DNA of 64,000 nt. It comes from Toxonevra muliebris (taxonomy: Eukaryota; Arthropoda; Insecta; Diptera; Pallopteridae). Location: contig OY829329.1 of NCBI GenBank assembly GCA_963691655.1, positions 9,996,708 to 10,060,707 of the forward strand, given 5' to 3'. The position numbers and the translations under genes were made by a program. Numbering within the stretch: position 1 is the stretch's first letter; each line of letters opens with the position of its first letter. The notes beneath the pieces were generated by a model, which was not told where the DNA came from, did no database searches, and saw only the letters and a program-made list of their open reading frames with translations. This document shows positions 35,459 to 46,618 of this stretch, piece by piece.

Positions 35459-36150
35459 TAGGTGTACAACTTTACATCCGCCGTTTTCCGATAGATGGCT
35501 ACATCGGTGAGGACTCGGGTCGAAATACGTAGATCAAAATTGTCATAAAGTGAGTTTGGACATCTGTTAAAGTATCGACATCACCGCATTAGTCGAAGTT
35601 GTTTCCATTCTCAATTCAAAATATCTGTTTTCGAGCCACGTTCTCGTCATTTGCGGGACTAGCTTGACGTAATATACTACGAGCTACTGAAACCGAGTGA
35701 AACCATCACAGGAGATCGGTATCGAATGCAATTAATGCGTTTGAGTCGAGCATTGAAGGAAAAACTGCCACAGTACCGAGAGAGACACGACAAAAGTCAT
35801 CCTCCAGCATGACAATGCTCGGCCACACGTCGGAAAAGTGGTAAAGACATACTTAGAAACCCTGCCTCACCTACCGTACTCTCTAAGCATCGCTAATTCC
35901 GACTACCATATGTTTCGTCCGATGGCGCACGGCCTGGCAGAGCAGCTTTTCCGTTCGTACGAAGAAGTCGAAAAATGGATCCAATCATGGATTACGTTTT
36001 CTCGAGAAGGAATCCGAAAATTGCAGACGAGATGGACGAAAGTTGTCGCTAGTGACGGACAATACTTCTACTACATCTGTAAGTACTTTTTGACAATAAA
36101 GCTTTTAATTCCAGATAAAAAACGGGCGGAAGTAAAGTTAAAAAAAATTT
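35459..36150 (+). mobile_element. mariner deletion derivative
   Basis: The left end TAGGTGTACAACTTTACATC leads into CCGCCGTTTT. The right end has the inverse AAACGGGCGGAAGTAAAGTT at about 36121-36140, but its outermost bases are lost. An N-terminal SVFEPRSRHLRD-like piece (about 35627-35665) joins directly to YYELLKPSETITGDRYR (about 35680). HDNARPH and DYHMFRPMAHGLAEQLFRSY follow (to about 36065). About half of the transposase, including the first acid, is missing. It belongs to the same broad group as the mariner at 43.4-44.7 kb but has different terminal repeats. Confidence 0.8.
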
Positions 36151-36399
36151 CTTCCCTATGGCGGCGATTTTTGGAACCTATACTTACTTGATCTATGTGC
36201 ATTTGATTAAAAAAAATCCTCAAAATGGTATAAAATTTTAGAAACCAATAAAATAGGACCTGATATTTTGATATTTGTATGGAAAGTGCCACTCCTACTT
36301 GCCCAATGATTCCTATAGAAAATCAGAAATTGATTTCAGAACATCCCACATTGATTTGGGTTCAGATTCTTCGTAATTGATTTCAAAATACTTTAAATG

Positions 36400-37430
36400 G
36401 ATTGAATTCAGTTTATTCTAAATTCATTTCAGAATATTCCAAATTCATTTCAGAATATTCGAATTGATTCCGAAATATTCCAAATTCATTTCAGAATATT
36501 CCAAATTCATTTAAGAATATTCCAAATTTATTTCAGAATATTCCAAATTCATTTCAGAATATTCAAAATTCATTTCAGAATATTCCAAATTCATTTCAGA
36601 ATATTCCAAATTCATTTCAGAATATTCGAATTGATTCCGAAATATTCCAAATTCATTTCAGAATATTCCAAATTCATTTAAGAATATTCCAAATTTATTT
36701 CAGAATATTCCAAATTCATTTCAGAATATTCCAAATTCATTTCAGAATATTCTAAATTCATTTCAGAATATTCCAAATATTCCAAATTCATTTCAAAATA
36801 TTCCAAATTCATTTCAGAATATTCCAAATTCTTTTCAAAATATTCCAAATTCATTTCCGAATATTCCAAATTCATTTCAGAATATTCCAAATTCATTTCA
36901 AAATATTCCAAATTCATTTCAAAATATTTCAAATTCATTTCAGAATATTCCAAATTCATTTCAGAATATTCCAAATTCATTTCAGAATATTCCAAATTCA
37001 TTTCAGAATATTCCAAATTCATTTCAGAATATTCCAAATTCATTTAAGAATATTCCAAATTCATTTCAGAATATTCCAAATTCATTTCAGAAAATTCCAA
37101 ACTCATTTCAGAATATTCCAAATTCATTTCAGAATATTCCAAATTCATTTCAGAATATTCCAAATTCATTTCAGAATATTCCAAATTCATTTTAGAATAT
37201 TCCAAATTCATTTCAGAATATTCCAAATTCATTTCAGAATATTCCAAATTCATTTCAGAATATTCCAAATTCATTTCAGAATATTCCAAATTCATTTAAG
37301 AATATTCCAAATTCATTTCAGAATATTCCAAATTCATTTCAGAATATTCCAAATTCATTTCAGAATATTCCAAATTCATTTCAGAATATTTAAATTTATT
37401 TCGAAATATTCCAAATTGATTCGGTTCTGA
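36400..37430. repeat. 21-bp satellite array
   Basis: About 48 head-to-tail copies of a 21-bp unit containing AATATTCCAAATTCATTTC occur here, and most copies differ by 0-2 bases. Because 21 is divisible by 3, the minus strand stays open as repeated MNLEYSE. A higher-order repeat is visible: a variant block containing GAATTGATTC starts at 36461 and again at 36628. More diverged relatives continue on both sides. Confidence 0.95.
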
Positions 37431-38164
37431 TTAACTAAATTAATTTGAGAATATTCCAAATTGATTGGGTTCAAATTAACGCAAATTTGATTTTAAATAT
37501 TCCTAGTTATATTCGATATTCGAAATTAAAGGAATTCAATTTATTTCAAATTAATTTTAGAATATTTAAAATGAATTTGACTCGCATTATTTTAAATTTG
37601 ACTGGGGCCAGATTGTTTCAAAAATATTCTGAAATTCGTTGCGTTCAAATTATATCAAATCGATATTAAAGTATTTTAAATTGATTGATTTCAGATTTCC
37701 GTAAATTTATTTCTGAATATTTTAAATTTATTGGGTTTAAATTAACTCAAATTGATTTCAGAATATTCAAAATTGGTTAGGTTCAGACTAATCCAAATCG
37801 ATTGGGTTCAAATTAACCCAAGATGTTCTAATTCAATTGAGCTCAGTGTATTCCAAAATGATTTCAGAATATTCCAAATTGATTGGGCTCCGATTATTTT
37901 AAATTGATTTCAGAATATTTAAAATTGATTAGAATCAGATTAATCTAAAATATACTAAAATTTATTGGGTTCAGGTTATTTTAAATTAATTTTAGAATAT
38001 TCTAAAATGATTAGGTTCAAATTATTACAAATTGATTCTAAAATATTCTAAAGTGATTGGGTTGAGATTAACAAAAAAATTATTGATTTCAGAGCATTTC
38101 AAATTTATTGGATTCTAAATTAACTAAAATTGATTGCAGAATATTCGAAACTAATTTTCCAATG
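37431..38164. repeat. diverged flank of the 21-bp satellite
   Basis: Units of the form AGAATATTCCAAATTGATTG with GGGTTCAGATTA insertions and irregular spacing occur here. They look like an older, less homogenised edge of the same array. Confidence 0.7.
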
Positions 38165-38552
38165 AGTATTATTAATTTATTGTCTCCTTGTTTTTAGTAC
38201 TATACATGCGATTAGGTGCCATGTCTATTAACCCAATTTGCCTTTATTTTTTGTCCAGTTAAAGTGTTTTTTCTATCCAGGAGAGTATGGAAAGTTTTGA
38301 AGCAATATTTGAGTTTTCTTATTTTATGTCAAACAAAAAAATCTTGTCTTCTGTAAAATAATGCATTAGTCAGACAACTTAAAGCAGCGCAAACCATGAC
38401 AGGGGAAGCAAATTCGCTTTATTGATTATTCTTTAATGAAAATTATTTCCAACTTAAAAATAATAATGCAATAGAAAAGTAAATGTTTCTAGCAAAATGT
38501 AGAAATCATTTATGTTCTATTTGCTGATATTTATAATCATACACAAAGACAA
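38165..38552. other. AT-rich spacer
   Basis: Nothing recognised. Confidence 0.4.
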
Positions 38553-38650
38553 ATTCTTCAACGCTACGCCATCAAATAACCAATCATAATCAATGTATTC
38601 CATTGAGTGAGCGTAAAATTCTCTCAATATGCGCAGCAGTAGAAATATCA
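38553..38650 (-). repeat. dispersed repeat, copy B
   Basis: The reverse complement matches 14548-14640 block by block (TTCTACTG, GAGAGAATTTTACGCTCACT, ATTATGATTGGTTATT, GCGTAGCG). Copies in opposite orientation 24 kb apart indicate an interspersed element. Confidence 0.5.
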
Positions 38651-38689
38651 ATACAGTAGAAAGAAATTATACTAGGTGATCCATGTGTT

Positions 38690-38960
38690 GATTACTTTTC
38701 CATTTTGAAACTTTCTTTTTATGACCGAATTAATGCCGATGATCTTTGGTTTCAGGAAGACCACACAACAGCGCGCACAGCTCGTTCGTGAAACAATCAA
38801 CTTATTGGTCGATAAGTTATCAGATAACCTAATTTCGAGAAATTTGAATGTCAATTGGCGTTCAAGTTTGTGTGATTTGATCTCTTTAGATTTTTTTTTT
38901 TTTTTTTTTGGGGGGGGGGTTTTAATAATTCAAGTATGGTCATAGACCGCCTCGTATTGG
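38690..38960 (+). pseudogene. IS630/Tc1/mariner transposase fragment
   Basis: It reads MIFGFRKTTQQRAQLVRETI in one frame. In the adjacent frame it is a LWFQEDHTTARTARETINLL-type segment, then ISRNLNVNWRSSLCDLISLD. This is the same transposase type as 24.7-25.3 kb (LWFQQDGATCHTA and SCDLTPLDFFLWG in intact relatives). It is interrupted exactly after LDF by 19 T followed by 10 G (38891-38919). Confidence 0.65.
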
Positions 38961-40325
38961 AAAAAATCACCAAGCGGAACCGCAGTGACGATTGGTGCAA
39001 TATTCAATTCCATGCATAAATGGCACAGACCCACCATTCCATTATCCATAAAGAATTTCGATTTTCCTTCATAAAAATTATGTTTTCTTTCCAAATGAAA
39101 AAGAAACTAACTGATAGACCACCCATTACTTGGTGTATTAAATTTTGTGAAGTCACGTAAGAAGCAAAGGTACATATTGTTATGACTAAAGAAAAATTAA
39201 TACAAGTACAACTATGAGAAAATATAAAAAATAAGACTCAGTACTTTATTTGAAAATACTTATGTATCTACCTGGAAGCACAATGCGTAGGCAATTTTTT
39301 AAGTTTACATAAAACCAATTTCAACTGCATCATACATACTTCAAACAAATGTTTGTTTTTGTAGCAAAGGAAAGAGTGAAATAGGATAAGGTGAAATTGC
39401 CCGACATTTTCACCACTTTCAAAGCAACAAAAACAAAAAAACCCATACTCTTTTCACCTACTTAAATGCATGAAATAAACAATTGTTTTTGTAGTGTACA
39501 TGATGAGAGTATGAAAAAGAAGAGCATCTCTCATATAGAAAAAAAATGAAATCTTCATTTTTATTGTAACTTTTCTTACTTGTTTTTGTTTTTTTATTAC
39601 AACAAAAAAAAATGTACTACAAGCAGCACATACGACAACCACAATATTTACCACTGAATACAATAACAAATTGTCAAACTAAGAGATACTTTTCACACAA
39701 TTAAATAAATAAGTATCTCACATATGTATGTATGTATGCATGTATGAATTTAAGTAAGGTAGGTCGTGTATCTCAACAATACAATTTGGTTTTCATATAT
39801 ATATATATATGTATGTATGTACACCACTAGTATGTAATTCAATATGATTTTGTTTTAGCCTAGTTAATTTTTAGCCAAACAAAATTAAGTAAAGAAGAAA
39901 AGAATACAACATTTGTGCGAGTTAAACACTCGTACTTATTATTTGTTTATATATTTTTTTTAAATTAAATCAACAAATATGTTTTTTTTTATCACAATTT
40001 ACTTAACTTTTTAATTAATACTTTATACGCTATTTCAAAGATATGTACTAGAGATAAACAATCATTTCTAGATAAATAAACAATTTTTATTATTTGAATT
40101 TTTTTTTTTAAAGCAACATTAAACTATGAGAACTGATAAACTCAACATAACAATTTCGTTTATCTTTTGTTATTAATTATTGAATTTAGTTAAGCAAAAA
40201 AAAACAAAAAAACAAACAAAGAAAAATAGGTAATAATAAAGTTATTAAAACGATTTGATTGATTGATTTCAATGGGTGTAGTGCATTCCGATTAATCCGG
40301 TCGATTGTACTCCTAGTAAATACAT
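38961..40325. other. AT-rich, small GGTGAA-type motif only
   Basis: AAGGTGAAATTGCCC with TTTTCACC near 39385-39415 resembles the core of the dispersed repeat at 8-16 kb. ATGTATGTATGC and (AT)n patches lie near 39720-39815. No exon was seen. Confidence 0.4.
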
Positions 40326-40327
40326 TA

Positions 40328-41010
40328 TTATTATTAGCACTCAGATAGACCGGTCTCATTGAAGACCCTCGATAGGGATATGGTCGGTAATGCCTAAGAT
40401 ATCTTTTGCGCCTGTGAGTGAAAGCCTCGCAGTGTAGGAAGATTAGCTCCAGGGTCTAGTTTTCATTCTGATAAAAACAACAGGGGTGCTGTCTTGCCCG
40501 ATATCTAAATTTTTCATATGTTCCCTCAATTTGCTATGCTCTGAAAAGAAACCCGTAATGATTCTGAAATTGTTCATACTTAGTTTCAGACATAAAGCGG
40601 CTCTCTTTGACTATCTAAACTTAGGGTTTTGAGCAAAGTAGGTTAATTTACCCACCTTTTTCTCTTCTTTTCGTTTTTTTTTTTTATAATATTAGTAGTT
40701 CCTATACCTATAAAGAGTTCGGCGCTAATATGATTCTTGGCCGCTACCTTCCTTGCTAACCAATCGGCTAACTCGTTTCCATGTATGCCCAGGCCAGGAA
40801 CCCAAAAAATGGTTATCTAGCTTGTCTTGCATAACTCATTCAGTAGCTCTAGGCATTCCCAGACTAGCGTTAAAGATATCTCATAGGACTGACGGCTGGA
40901 ATATCAGAGTATATAACTATGTACTGACATTTACACTTACGACCGAGGTTAAATTAAATACACAGCCCTATGGCGAGGATTTCCATTTCCATGATGCTGG
41001 GAGTCCCCCC
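40328..41010 (-). pseudogene. I-like LINE 3' remnant (RNase H)
   Basis: On the minus strand, about 40730-40815 reads WVPGLGIHGNELADWLARK, the RNase H WxPGHxGIxGNExAD motif. An upstream MEMEILAIGL-like stretch (about 40975-41005) fits the RNase H Glu helix. The 3' end carries GGCGCAAAAGATA-CTTAGG and a TAATAATAATAA tail at about 40328-40340, like the intact LINE at 31.25-31.3 kb (GGCACAAAAGATCTTTTAGG). It is frameshifted and truncated. Confidence 0.7.
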
Positions 41011-41109
41011 AGAGGCTCAGAATGTCAATACATTACAATACACCCGTTACTAATTCTATTCTCGAACTGTCTGTGCAACACTTTAATGTATGTGATTTGA
41101 AAGAGGTTT

Positions 41110-41745
41110 GAAGTATGTTTATATCCTTCGCTGAAAAACATGATGAGTGGAAATACGTGGCAAAAAAAAGTTAAATTCAGACGGCCCTGATGGACTTCAG
41201 AAATATTGGAATGATATTCGATGAAAATAAAAAATTCACCACTCCAGAAACTTTCAAGATGGATCACTGATGGTATGGACAGTGTTTCGGTTTAATATAC
41301 CGATCCCCATTTGCTTTGCTAGCCATAAAATGAATATAGTCGCTTATATTGAGATTTTGATTAGTTGATTACTTGATTTTCGGAAAAATTTTACGATGAA
41401 TCATGAATTTTCTAGCAATACAACGCCGCTATTAATAATGCAAAAGCAACTAAACATTTTTTATCTGAAAAATATATAAATTTAATGGAATGGCCAGCCA
41501 TCAGCTTAGATCTAAATCCTATAGAGTACGTTTTGATGAATTTTATCTCAACGTGTATACGCTGGTGGTCGGCAAATTGAGTCCTTAAAGGAGCCAAGAA
41601 TCTTAATGGGCTATTGAAACTGAATGAAAAAAAAAAAAAAAATTTAGCTTTCCACCTTTGGTTCAATGATGGAATCAATGTCGAGACGCGTATATGCTGT
41701 CATCGTTTTCAATGCTAGCCAAATAAATTATCTGACAATTTCGTT
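41110..41745 (+). pseudogene. Tc1-type transposase remnant
   Basis: Broken frames give DEWKYVAKK, NAKATKHFLSEKYINLMEWP, then AISLDLNPIEYVL (about 41498-41535), which corresponds to the WPAQSPDLNPIENLW motif of Tc1 DD34E transposases. SMSRRVYAVI (about 41680) corresponds to the conserved MPRRC-AVI C-terminus. Stops and frameshifts are numerous. No terminal repeats are found. Confidence 0.7.
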
Positions 41746-42328
41746 TTTTTTTAGTTTATAGAATTTTATTTTGTATGTACTTTTTTCGTTTCAGCTAAAA
41801 TTAATGTTAAAGTTTTCATTTTCTGTTGTCTTGTGTATCTAAGTCAAATAGTTTAACAGAATTGTTTTTGTTATACCTATCATCATATGGAAAGAAAATA
41901 ATAAATTAAAGCCTTTTTATGAAAAAATATTTAAAAATTGTATGCTATTCAAAAATTTTACAATGCTTTTGAATGCATTATTTTTTATATAGGTCCCTAG
42001 TAGACTATCACAATGACCCTAATATAATATAAGCTCTGCTGTTTTTTCGCCTTCGCCATATAAACTGTCTCATTTTAAGCAAAAACCGAGAAAACAAAGT
42101 TGTTGTTATCTTTCATATAAATTAAAAAATCAAAAGAGATCGATTGAGAGAGTAATTTTAATCACTGTTGACTCATTTTCTCCCTTATCAACTGGTGCCA
42201 ATGTAAAATCCATAGGAAATCTATGGCAACACTAATCTGACTTCTGCTGAGTTGAAATTGTTGTTGTATTCTCTTGGGTGTTGAGATCGGAAGAGAGTTC
42301 TTTATGTTTTTTTTCTAGAGATGTAATG
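41746..42328. other. AT-rich spacer
   Basis: Nothing recognised. Confidence 0.4.
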
Positions 42329-42336
42329 TTTTAAAT

Positions 42337-42579
42337 CAGGGGTGCCCAAAAGTTTCTTATGATGTACAAACACCAATACATATAAACTTTATTATAATAA
42401 ACTCATACGTTAGACAACAACAAAATCGACATTGAAGATAACTGTCAGCAATGTGTACCAACAAAGCATACAAAAGTGTTGTTGCTTTGCACTTTGGTAT
42501 AGGCAAAGAAGAGAGATGAGAAACGAGCGCTTTTACAAAAACAAATCTGCCCTAAGTGCATAAGGCTTGAGCACCTCTG
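42337..42579. mobile_element. hAT-type MITE
   Basis: The ends CAGGGGTGCCCAA and TTGAGCACCTCTG are imperfect inverses, typical of hAT. The flanks TTTTAAAT (42329-42336) and TTTTAAAC (42580-42587) match at 7 of 8 bases, the hAT target length. The 243-bp interior is non-coding. Confidence 0.8.
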
Positions 42580-42589
42580 TTTTAAACTA

Positions 42590-43230
42590 AGACATCTTTT
42601 ATAGTACTCAGTAAGCCACAAAATGGTAAATACATCTCAAATACTGATCTGGAACATTTTGGCATGAGATGTAAACGATTATATTGACTTCGAAATGGAT
42701 ATTTTTTACTGCTATTATTGAACCAAGGCTTTTGAGAATGCTTAATAGTTTTGACTTTCGGGGGAACAAATTCATCAAACAAGAAATTAATATTATCCTG
42801 TAGAAAATTAATTAGAGAATCCACAGATGTCATAGTGAAAATATTATTCCATTTAATAGCACATATAGCTTGCCTTAGTTGAGTGTAATTAATATTCTTA
42901 AAATCTCTGTAACGGAATGATTCTGAATCAGCCTCAAATAGATAATCATAGGTAAGAAAAATTAGATCATGTTTCGAGAAGACAGGAACAGATATTTAAT
43001 CATAAAATTTAACTTGTGTTAATTCGTTAACAAAAAACACGTCTAGAAGAGTGGCATTTGATTGGGTGAAATGAGTAGGCAAAAAAATTACCGGCTGTAT
43101 ATAATCCTATGGTTTGCATGCTAAACTTGAGTAAATTGCCTGTAAGCAAATTGCAATTGAAATCACCACTAACTAACACATTACAGTACGACAGAGATAA
43201 GTTTTCAATAATTTCAAGTAACAGTCAATT
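42590..43230 (-). pseudogene. non-LTR retrotransposon endonuclease-to-linker remnant
   Basis: On the minus strand a GDFNCNLLTGNLL segment (about 43175-43135) matches the GDFN motif of APE-type endonucleases. About 42620-42780 reads FDEFVPPKVKTIKHSQKPWF, followed by NNSSKKYPFRSQYN, like the VPxK...PWFN linker of Jockey/CR1 elements. It is many times interrupted and is a different family from the I-like copies. Confidence 0.55.
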
Positions 43231-43397
43231 TTATTATTGAGGCTTTGAGCATTTATATGGGATATTTTTAATCCTTTTCTCTGTTTACTAAATACGCGAA
43301 TTAAACTATGTGAGCTATTTTTGGAACTATTTTGCTCTTAAATGGTGAGAATATCAAACATCTGATAAGACTAATCTCACAGTCTAAGAGCAGACTA

Positions 43398-44690
43398 TTG
43401 GGAGTATGAATGTATAAACTCGTATTTTTTTCGTAATTTGGACATTTATTGTGAAAAAGTGATTATAAATTCATTCTTTAAAGTATTGTCCATCGTTATC
43501 CACAACCTTTTCCCATCTTTCTGGTAGCATACGGATTCCGCGTCGAAAGAACTCCTCATCTTTTGAGGCTATCCACGAATCGACCCATTTTTTGAGTTCT
43601 TCGAAAGAACGAAAGTGCTGTTCAACCAGGCCATGTGTCATCGATCGGAACAAGTGGTAATCAGAAGGACCAATGTCTGGAGAATACGGCGGGTGGGGTA
43701 GCACTTCCCATTTCAGCGTTTCCAAGTACGTTTTTACTTGCCTTGCAACATGCGGCCGAGCATTGTGCTGAAGAATAACTTTGTCGTGTCTATTCTCATA
43801 TTCTGGCCTCTTATCCTTTAATGCTCGGCTCAAACGCATCAATTGTAGTCGGTAGCGGTCGCCAGTGATCGTTTCATTCGGTTTCAATAGCTCATAATAC
43901 ACGACACCATTCATATCCCACCAAATACACAGCATGAGCTTGGATCCATGGATGTTCGGCTTTGCCGTTGATGTTGATGCATGTCCGGGCGGTCCCCATG
44001 TTTTTTTACGCTTTGGGTTATCGTAACGTATACACTTTTCATCGCCAATCACAATACGATGCAGAAAACCCTTTCTTTTCTGTCGTTCAATCAGCAGTTC
44101 ACATGTGAAAAATCATCGTTCGACGTCTCTCGGCTTCAATTCGTACGGCACCCAATTTCCTTGCTTTTGAATCATTCCCAATGCTTTTAATCATTTAGAA
44201 ATGGTTGATTGATCAACTCCTAAAGATTCTGCAAGTTCTTGTTGCGTTTGACATGAATCTTCTTCGAGTAATGCCTTCAATTCTTCATCTTCGAACTTTT
44301 TCGAGCCGCCTGAACGTTCCCTGTCTTCAACATCAAAATCACCACTTTTGAAACGGGCATACCACACCTGACACATTCTAACGTCTATAGCACAGTCAGG
44401 ATAAGCTTCAGTGAGTAAACGATGTGCTTCAGTTGCGTTTTTCTTTAAATGGAAGAAGTAAATTGAAACTTCCCGCAAATGTTGTTTTGTTGGCACGAAA
44501 TTCGACATTTTCAGCTATAGTAAAACACTTTTGTAAAATTATGAAAATTATTTGACAGATCAATTCTTATAGTATTTTTGGCGCTCTTCGAGATAGAATA
44601 GCTGTCAATGTCAAAAAAAAAAAAAAAAATGGCGCGTATGATAGATATGAAGTTAGTCACAATTACGAGTTTAAATATTCATACTCCCAA
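43398..44690 (-). mobile_element. mariner transposon, near-complete
   Basis: The 1,293-bp element has terminal repeats TTGGGAGTATGAAT-T-TAAAC at both ends in inverse orientation and TA outside each (43396-43397 and 44691-44692). The single transposase frame on the minus strand is colinear along its length apart from two nonsense codons and one in-frame loss, so this is the best preserved transposon in the window. Confidence 0.93.
43471..44508 (-). pseudogene. mariner transposase, two stops, catalytic Asp missing
   Basis: The frame runs from MSNFVPTKQH (44508) to YFKE and stop (43471-43473). It shows a helix-turn-helix region (QELAESLGVDQSTISK), IGDEKCIRYDNP with the first acid, ILQHNARPH where the second acid should precede NARPH, and PDIGPSDYHLF with the third. 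The expected Asp codon is absent without changing the frame, consistent with a 3-bp deletion. With that Asp restored in the count the spacing is DD34D. Stops at 44191-44193 and 44113-44115 are both TGA at positions where relatives have Arg, consistent with CGA-to-TGA transitions. Confidence 0.9.
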
Positions 44691-44692
44691 TA

Positions 44693-45695
44693 TCTTTTGG
44701 CAAAAACAATAAGATAAATTCTTTTTTAGGCTTTTTAAATACACTTTAAAAAATTTTTTTTTGAGCTGATAGCTCCTGGCAACTAGTTTTTTTTTTATAA
44801 ATATTAGTTTCAAAATTTATTGTAAAATTAATAAATTGTAATAATGATGAAATAATTCTGCAAACTATTGGATACTGTTAAAACTTTCAGGAAAATCGCT
44901 TAATTTTAGCAAATCGAATCAAAGGAAATCTTAATTTGCATTGTAGGATGTAAATAAAACTCAATGACAAAGTAAATTTACTTCAATGGCATATTAAAAA
45001 CATATTAAAATCGTGCTTGAAGTAAATGAAAATAAATAACTAACTTCTAACACAACTTTTAACCACAAAATTAATAAAGAATTATGGAAAATACACAGTT
45101 AAATATATTATGTTCTGAGGAAACTAAAATTGAAAAAAAAAAAAACCACAAAATCAAACTCAAGGTTTTTTTTTTAAGATGACAAATTTTTTTTTGGTAG
45201 TTAGTTTATACATTTGAACTGGAAAATAAACATTTTAAATATATTAAAATGAACTGTGTGCATACATATTGTAGAAGCTGATAAGCATGTCAGGGTATTT
45301 TTGTCGCAATAGCTTTATCTATGTTTAATTTAGGGCTACTGTTGTAGTAGTGGCAATAATTCAAAATGCTGAAGAATAGAAGTTTGAAATTTGAAATTTG
45401 GTACACTTAGATTTGCATTTTTATTTATTTGAATTTAAAGTAAACATTTTTGGTTTTATTTAGGTGGCCTTACACGGTCAGTAATACAGATAGTAAAAAT
45501 CATGCTGTAAGTATTACTGGGCATCTATTGAAAAACTTGTAGTGAGTGAAGCAATAAAAATCATTAAAAATTGTAAAATTTAGCATTATATCTATGGTAA
45601 ATTCTAGTCACAGTATAAATATTTTAACTATTGAGGCATGAGTGTTCATGCCTCAGTATTAGGTTAAAGTGCAATATTTTCTATTAAATAAACTG
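44693..45695. other. presumed intron, AT-rich
   Basis: It lies downstream of the splice donor of the sulfotransferase exon at 45702. Nothing else was recognised. Confidence 0.45.
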
Positions 45696-45701
45696 ACTCA
45701 C

Positions 45702-46618
45702 CCTTTATCTTCGAGTAGATCTTCGGCATCTGTCAAGCGCAAACGTACAGTTTTCATACTTTGCATTGGGAATAATTTACAAAACGATGTTAAAAATTTT
45801 GCACGCCAACAGAAATGCGGAAACTCTTTGCATACGCTCCACAGACGTTCATTATGCTCGAATAGATACGTATGAGTTTTTCCATAATTCAAATACTCCT
45901 CCATATCGGCATAATCGCAATTGAGTAGATTTTTCAAATTATTTATTGCCACTTGAGCATCGTCGCTATCGCGTACTTGTTTTATATCAAAATTCAACAA
46001 TGGCTCGTAGTGATAGTAATTGCCTGGCATGGCATTGAGTATATCACCGAGGAATGTTGATCCTGAACGCCAAGTTGTAACGACGATGCTGCGCACCGGT
46101 GAGCCCTCCGTTTCGGGCGTTAGATCTTGCAGCTTCTCCGCATCAACACCGAAGCGACCCGATGGATATTCGAAATTCTCCATTTCGGTTTGAATTCGAG
46201 CGCGCTGTGCCGCCAGGACATCCGCTATGGAAGCACTCATATTATATATAATGGCATTTTGCAGTGGCATGGCTCCAGTATCTAATACTCCGCTACCATG
46301 ACGACCACCAGCAAACCCGGAGGCAGCACCACCTGAACCAGCAGAGCCGCCTCCTGCAACACCACCTCCTGCTGACGATGACATGGTCAATGAGGTGGGC
46401 CGATGTTGAGCTGTGGCAATCAGCAGTAGAATGCATAAACTGCTAACGCCACAGATGCCAATGAGATTAGCGCGACGGGACATTTTTCGTCGCTTTGTTG
46501 TGAGAGTAATGCGTTGCTGAGCGCGTGTCCTGATGGCCGCACCACTGTCCACGGGTGCTCCAGTGAGTAGCGAAACTGTCGCCGAGTCTGTTTCCGATTT
46601 AATGGACATGGAAAGCAC
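45702..46618 (-). CDS. carbohydrate sulfotransferase, first coding exon
   Basis: Golgi type II membrane enzyme that would transfer sulfate from PAPS to a glycan. The exon gives 305 codons plus two bases and ends GG before the donor GTGAGT (45701-45696), phase 2. Residues about 52-70 are a signal anchor after a basic stretch (KRRKMSRR). A glycine/serine stem (about 85-115) follows, then the 5'-PAPS loop TTWRSGSTFLG (Trp183, Arg184, Ser185, Gly186) and NYYHYEPLLNF. The 3'-phosphate site and C-terminus must lie in downstream exons, not seen in the 45.7 kb to the left. The start could be codon 1, 4 or 46. It is probably the orthologue of one of the two fly sulfotransferases near KFase (CG31637 or CG9550, from memory). 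Confidence 0.88.

Noticed and set aside
36678..37295. Minus-strand open frames encoding repeated MNLEYSE
   Set aside because: They are produced by a 21-bp satellite whose unit is divisible by three, with no start context, splice sites or non-repeat protein part.
36400..37430. Regularly spaced short repeats resembling a CRISPR array
   Set aside because: The units are head-to-tail without unique spacers and the genome is eukaryotic. It is a satellite.
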